Source: Flavipsychrobacter sp.
GTDB taxonomy: Bacteria > Bacteroidota > Bacteroidia > Chitinophagales > Chitinophagaceae
NCBI GenBank assembly: GCA_016786665.1
Contig: JAEUVZ010000026.1
Span: 1 to 64,000 of the forward strand
DNA length: 64,000 bases
Direction: 5' to 3'
Shown here: positions 60,131-64,000 of the stretch, in pieces
How the letters are laid out: each line of letters begins with the position of its first letter
Position numbering within the stretch: position 1 is the first letter of the stretch
The notes under the pieces: model-generated
What the model saw: the letters and a program-made list of their open reading frames with translations, nothing else
Databases searched by the model: none
Told to the model about the DNA's origin: nothing
Translations under genes and position numbers: made by a program

Positions 60131-62101
60131 ATGCCTAAAAAGCCCATGAGAAAAATTGTTACCCTCAGCACGCTTATCGTATTATTTTCCCTCCAGGCCC
60201 GCGCACAGGTAGACAGCACGATAGGCCTGAACGTTTCCGGAAGTGCGGCCAACAATTACCGCAGCCTGGCACATGCCCTTTGCGATGGTGTGGCCGGCGA
60301 CAGGATGAAAGTAAACGCCATCTTCAACTGGATAACCCACAACATAAAGTATGACGTGAAACAGTTGGAAAAAGCCACGCTGGAACCGGACAAAGTAGAA
60401 ACGGTACTGAAAAAACGCAGAGCTGTATGCGATGGCTACTCAAAGCTGTTTGTGGCGCTTTGTGAAGAAGTAGGGATAAAAGCGGTGCAGGTGGAAGGCT
60501 ACGCTAAGGACTGGACCTTTGACAATGGTGACCAATTCTACATTCCCCGCCACGCCTGGAACGCAGTGTACGTGGAAGGAAAATGGCAACTGGTGGAGCC
60601 TACATGGGCCGCGGGCTACATAACCCAGGAACCCGGGTGGCTGAAAAAACTGTTCACGAATACCAAGAAAAATCCCCTGGCCGCTACGGGTAAGCTGAAA
60701 TTCAAATTCCGGTACAATCCCCAGCACTTCCTGATGGACCCGCTCACGTTCCGCAAAAAACACCTGCCTACCGACCCGCTGTGGCAGCTTACGGACTCTA
60801 TGATGCCCATCGCGGTATTTGAAGCCGGCGACAGCGCGATAGAGCGATTTAATACCGCCTACCCCACCCTGGTGCAGAACATGCCTGAACTAGACCGCAT
60901 TAACAAACTGGACGAATGGAAACGCAGCCAGGAAGTAGCGGAACGCGTAACTAACTACAACCCCCGTTACCGCCTGGAAATGGCCTTTAAGCACCACGCC
61001 GACGCCCTGGACTCGCTCAGCACCTCCCTTAAAAACGGGGGCACGTCGGGACAGGCGCTGCTGATAGCGAAAGACGAACTAAAGAAATCGGAGAAAGAAA
61101 TCAGCACCCAGAAAAGCACTATAGGGGTAGAATACGCGGCACTGAAGAAGAAAAACAAAACCAAAAGCCTGCAAGCGAAAGAACACATCCGCATACTTCG
61201 CAGTGATACCAAGCGACTGATAGCCAGTTGCAAATCGAAAGCCACGGTTGCCAACAACCGCTACAAAGGTGTGATAAACAAAGAGAAGGCCGCAATAAAG
61301 AAAAACGACGCCCTCGCTACGGCCAAATCGGCGCCACCGGCAGTGAAAGGAAAGGAAGAAGACCCTAACTCGCCCGCACTGGTAGCTATAGAAGAAAATG
61401 TAGCCATGAGCATGGGCAAAATACAGGACCTGCAGGAAGACCTGGCTACCCGCAACGCTATAATAGCCGAGAACAAACGGAACAACGATAAGAAACTGGA
61501 CTCGCTGGTGCAGTGCTTTATGCTTTGCGATTCTGCCCTGGTAAAGGAAACCATCGCCCGGCTAAATATGCACGATGATTACGATGACGAAGTAATTGTA
61601 TGGAGCAACATGGTGAAACAATACCGCCTGCAAGACCTGGACTCGATGCAAAAATACTTTATAGCCGGCTACGACACAGTGCTGCAGCAGTATGAAGCCG
61701 CCCGCGCGCTGCACTGGAACCAACTGGAAGAATATCGTAAAAGCATGAAGGAGTTTGACAAGTACCGCCGCAAGAACATGAGCAATACCACGTTCCTTTC
61801 TCAGTACAACACGATAGTGAGCGACTACAACAAGAGCAACGAAGCCTACATGCAGCTGATAAATGATTTCGCGCTGTACATACAGGAAAACAAGAGCCTG
61901 TTCCCCAATATCATTAACCTGTATAAGCGCCAGGAGAAGCTGGCAGAATACATGGAGAAATCGGAGGACACCCGCAAAAAGCTGGAAGAAAAATACCTGA
62001 CCGAAAAAGAGTCGTTCGACAAAAAGGAAAACGAAAAGCAAATGAAGTCGGTGAAAGAAAGCACCCGAAAGCTGGAGAAGATGCTGATGAAGAAAGCCTG
62101 A
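60131..62101 (+). CDS. Exported transglutaminase-like protein with long coiled coil
   Basis: 656 residues from ATG at 60131; ATG at 60146 is also possible and keeps the signal peptide (MRKIVTLSTLIVLFSLQARA). Residues about 45-165 form a transglutaminase-like core: RRAVCDGYSKLFVALCEEVGI with Cys100, RHAWNAVYVEGKWQLVEPTW with His141, and Glu156 where most relatives have Asp. After a Tyr-rich linker, residues about 270-650 are almost all helical and charged, with a Lys/Glu-rich end (EKESFDKKENEKQMKS). Such exported proteins may hydrolyse or cross-link peptides. The coiled coil suggests binding to a partner or surface. Confidence 0.8.
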   Translation: MPKKPMRKIVTLSTLIVLFSLQARAQVDSTIGLNVSGSAANNYRSLAHALCDGVAGDRMKVNAIFNWITHNIKYDVKQLEKATLEPDKVETVLKKRRAVCDGYSKLFVALCEEVGIKAVQVEGYAKDWTFDNGDQFYIPRHAWNAVYVEGKWQLVEPTWAAGYITQEPGWLKKLFTNTKKNPLAATGKLKFKFRYNPQHFLMDPLTFRKKHLPTDPLWQLTDSMMPIAVFEAGDSAIERFNTAYPTLVQNMPELDRINKLDEWKRSQEVAERVTNYNPRYRLEMAFKHHADALDSLSTSLKNGGTSGQALLIAKDELKKSEKEISTQKSTIGVEYAALKKKNKTKSLQAKEHIRILRSDTKRLIASCKSKATVANNRYKGVINKEKAAIKKNDALATAKSAPPAVKGKEEDPNSPALVAIEENVAMSMGKIQDLQEDLATRNAIIAENKRNNDKKLDSLVQCFMLCDSALVKETIARLNMHDDYDDEVIVWSNMVKQYRLQDLDSMQKYFIAGYDTVLQQYEAARALHWNQLEEYRKSMKEFDKYRRKNMSNTTFLSQYNTIVSDYNKSNEAYMQLINDFALYIQENKSLFPNIINLYKRQEKLAEYMEKSEDTRKKLEEKYLTEKESFDKKENEKQMKSVKESTRKLEKMLMKKA

Positions 62102-62123
62102 TGCGCCTGCTGAATGATATACC

Positions 62124-62154
62124 GAAGTCCCCCGAAAAGGGGACTTCTTTTTTT
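62124..62154 (+). terminator. Rho-independent terminator
   Basis: GAAGTCCCC / GGGGACTTC around a 6-base loop with seven T after it, 22 bases past the stop codon. Confidence 0.9.
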
Positions 62155-62222
62155 GCGCAATGGTGCGGAAGAAACCATTTGTGGCACAATACTTTTAGAC
62201 ATACCTCTATAAAAGCAGTATT

Positions 62223-62438
62223 ATGAAAAAAGCAGCATTGATAATAACGACAGGTATAGCGCTGGCGCTGTCGCCGGCTTGCAAAAAGAAAGAACGTGGT
62301 GTATGCTACTGCTCGTACCTGAGCGGTGATAAAAAAGAGTACAACCTATCCTCGCTGAGCCGGTCGCAACAGACAGACTCCTGCTATGTACTGGATGGCT
62401 ATGCGGAGAATTTTGCCGGAAGCTGCAAACTCAAGTAA
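62223..62438 (+). CDS. Small Cys-rich lipoprotein
   Basis: 71 residues. A lipoprotein signal ends at LSPAC with Cys20 as the lipid site, followed by KKKERGV and three to four more Cys (YCSYLSGD, DSCYVL, AGSCKLK) that could form disulfides. No family known. The stop codon overlaps the end of the convergent DUF92 gene by 8 bases. Location is periplasmic, tethered to a membrane. Its small size and Cys content suggest a structural or binding role only. Confidence 0.6.
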   Translation: MKKAALIITTGIALALSPACKKKERGVCYCSYLSGDKKEYNLSSLSRSQQTDSCYVLDGYAENFAGSCKLK

Positions 62439-63144
62439 GCCACAGCCATATAAGCGCTACCGCCGCCGCCACCGTTGTATTTAAGAAATTGACAACGTTG
62501 TTGCCCACAATGCCCGATCGTTCCCAACTGGCCCCCAGCAGCGAATCGGCCAGGTTCCCTAAGGTACCCGCTACCACCACACCCAGGGCGGGTAAAAACC
62601 CTGCGCCCGAACCAAGGATGAAAAGGGTTGCGATGACTATGCTGCCTGCCAGGCCGGCCAAAGTCCCTTCCAGGCTTATTACACCATTCGCTCCCCTGGC
62701 ATCGCTGCGCCAGGTAAGTATATTGTAGAACCGCTTTCCATAAACTGTTCCCAGCTCAGAGGACACCGTATCGGATACGGCCGAGGATGCCGCCGCTGCC
62801 ACTACCACCAGTGCGTGCCCCGCGTAAGCGGGCAGTATCCATGCTGCCAGGCCAGCCAGGGCTGCCATTCCGCCATTAGCTATTACCTGCGCCATGTTCC
62901 GCCTGCCTCTTACCGCTTCTGCCACCCCAAGTTGCTCCTTCACTTTGCGGCCGGTGGCTGTAGCGGCTACTGCCAGCATAAAGAAACCACCCAACAGCAC
63001 CACCCCTGTAAGCCCGGTACCTAAAAACAAGAGTGTAGCTATCCCCCAACCGGCTATAGCCCCTCCAGGGGTGAGCTTACGCGCCGCCGCGGAGAGAAAT
63101 GCGAGAAAGGCTATGCTTGCCAGGATAACGGCCTTGAACATCAT
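62431..63144 (-). CDS. DUF92 family membrane protein
   Basis: 237 residues, using one of two adjacent ATGs (63144 or 63141); the upstream residues include a Cys- and Met-rich stretch and no family match. About six membrane helices are visible (FKAVILASIAFLAFLSAAA, IATLLFLGTGLTGVVLLGGFFML, and others). The DUF92 pattern includes DTVSSELGTVYGKRFYNILTWR and AGTLGNLADSLLGASWERSG. The plant relative VTE6 is a phytyl-phosphate kinase, so a role in isoprenoid or lipid metabolism is possible but unproven in bacteria. Inner membrane. Confidence 0.85.
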   Translation of the reverse strand: MMFKAVILASIAFLAFLSAAARKLTPGGAIAGWGIATLLFLGTGLTGVVLLGGFFMLAVAATATGRKVKEQLGVAEAVRGRRNMAQVIANGGMAALAGLAAWILPAYAGHALVVVAAAASSAVSDTVSSELGTVYGKRFYNILTWRSDARGANGVISLEGTLAGLAGSIVIATLFILGSGAGFLPALGVVVAGTLGNLADSLLGASWERSGIVGNNVVNFLNTTVAAAVALIWLWLT

Positions 63145-63163
63145 ACAAGTGCCAAGATATACA

Positions 63164-63191
63164 AAAATGCCCGCGACCAGCGCGGGCATTT
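63164..63191 (-). terminator. Terminator after the YHYH-domain gene
   Basis: AAATGCCCGCG / CGCGGGCATTT around a 5-base loop, with T-rich DNA on the minus strand side. Confidence 0.85.
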
Positions 63192-63206
63192 GAGGTGGAG
63201 CTATTG

Positions 63207-64000
63207 CTACTCTTTCGTTACCTGTACTTTTCGGCTGATGGTTTCCTTACCGTTGGAAATAGTGACCAGGTATGTTCCGTCATACTCCGTCCGCAGATCG
63301 AAGTAAGCAATCGTGCTTCCCTGGTGCAGTGTGGTTTCCTGCACCAAACGCCCCTGCATATCATACAGGCGTACCACGAAACTCTCCTGCATTACATTGG
63401 GTATCTGTATCGCCAGCAGGTCGCTGGCCGGGTTGGGGAATACGGTCACCTTCAGGTTTGCCGCCTCGCTAGCGGGAACGGATGTAGGTGTGTATGTGGT
63501 AACACTTTCGGTAATACCGGTCACTTTCTGGGCTGTTTTCATACCGTAGAAGGTAGGCCCTACTGCATAAGGGTAGGCCGAATTCCAGTTCGCATCTACC
63601 GTGCAGAAGTAGGCATAAATGCCCTGTGGATACTCCGGTGTAATGCAGAAGCGGCCATTGTGCTCATCCAGGTAGTCGGGGGCGGTATTGGCGACAAATT
63701 CATAATCTTCACGGAAATACCCTAAGGGATAGGTACCGTTTACGGCAGGGCCATCGGTTACATCTGTACCATCGGCGTAGTGTGTCCTTACCGTTATATT
63801 GCGCAACTGGTAAGCCGACTTCATGCGGACAACGCCGCCGGTTCCGTCTGTATTTTTATAACCATAGGCTCCGTATATCGGGAAGCCATCATAAGCAAAA
63901 CCCAGCAGCGGCGAATGCACCGCGCTGTCCACTACATACAAGCCATCGGCTGCATACAGGTCGCATACGTTGGATATCACTACCAGGTCCAGGTTAAAAG
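63207..64000 (-). CDS. YHYH-domain protein with T9SS type A sorting domain (5' end missing)
   Basis: At least 264 residues; the frame is open to the window edge, so the start, and probably a signal peptide and the first half of the domain, are missing. The YHYH-like segment is visible as HSPLLGFAYDGFPIYGAYGYKNTD, followed by NGRFCITPEYPQGIYAYF. After a linker, the T9SS sorting domain runs at the end (KVTVFPNPASDLLAIQI, LYDMQGRLVQETTLHQG, YDGTYLVTISNG). YHYH proteins are exported and of unclear function, and some occur near metal-related genes. Likely cell-surface. Confidence 0.85.
   Translation of the reverse strand, partial: FNLDLVVISNVCDLYAADGLYVVDSAVHSPLLGFAYDGFPIYGAYGYKNTDGTGGVVRMKSAYQLRNITVRTHYADGTDVTDGPAVNGTYPLGYFREDYEFVANTAPDYLDEHNGRFCITPEYPQGIYAYFCTVDANWNSAYPYAVGPTFYGMKTAQKVTGITESVTTYTPTSVPASEAANLKVTVFPNPASDLLAIQIPNVMQESFVVRLYDMQGRLVQETTLHQGSTIAYFDLRTEYDGTYLVTISNGKETISRKVQVTKE

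Overview
The window is a stretch of chromosome from a member of the Bacteroidota, most likely of the Chitinophagaceae type. The evidence is: several proteins with signal peptides and C-terminal 'type A' T9SS sorting domains; a TonB-dependent receptor; TAnnTTTG-type -7 boxes; families largely confined to this phylum (HYC_CC_PP protein, DUF5362, the small 'PRPP synthetase'-named protein, two-function PGI/PMI isomerase); and a short SRP RNA of the Bacteroidota kind. No rRNA, tRNA, insertion sequence, CRISPR array or prophage was recognised. Family assignments come from reading motifs; no database search was run.

Layout. 0-3 kb is an AT-rich, defence-like edge: the C-terminal part of a decayed restriction-enzyme-like gene, convergent and abutting a large XRE-HTH protein carrying a nucleoside-deoxyribosyltransferase-like (TIR-related fold) domain. 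3-5.6 kb has a block of AACTG heptad repeats and two T9SS-secreted choice-of-anchor-V proteins. 5.6-15 kb is housekeeping: acyl-CoA carboxylase beta, thioredoxin-like protein, FUSC transporter, AcpH-like protein, serine hydrolase lipoprotein, GuaB and a PaaK-like ligase. 15.05-18.75 kb is a second accessory island: a structured GC-rich segment (possible ncRNA), a small coiled-coil gene, a palindromic repeat and a 999-residue HD plus Hsp90-like-ATPase protein. 18.8-34 kb is core metabolism and regulation: GbsR-type regulator operon, M20 amidohydrolase, SPOR protein, DeoC, Icd, PhoR/PhoB-like pair, exonuclease, HolA, ABC transporter and acyl-CoA ligase. 34-43 kb has ProS, a low-complexity Gly/Tyr/Asn-rich exported protein, a FadL-like porin, hypothetical proteins and a type IIA topoisomerase B subunit. 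43-46.3 kb is a metal-related operon (HYC_CC_PP, HMA protein, TonB receptor). 46.4-53.6 kb holds thioesterase, SGNH hydrolase, aldehyde dehydrogenase, phosphohexomutase, transaldolase, SRP RNA, PGI/PMI, YraN and a YiiX-like hydrolase. 53.6-64 kb is rich in exported proteins: a repeat protein, T9SS proteins, a beta-helix protein, YceI, a transglutaminase-like protein and, cut by the window end, a YHYH protein.

The most likely places for undescribed biology are the two AT-rich islands (1-2.7 kb and 15.05-18.75 kb), both built around large proteins that join a sensor or scaffold region to an enzymatic domain of the kind used in anti-phage conflict systems. Many gene ends carry strong bidirectional hairpin terminators, and several dispersed palindromic or heptad repeats sit right after stop codons.
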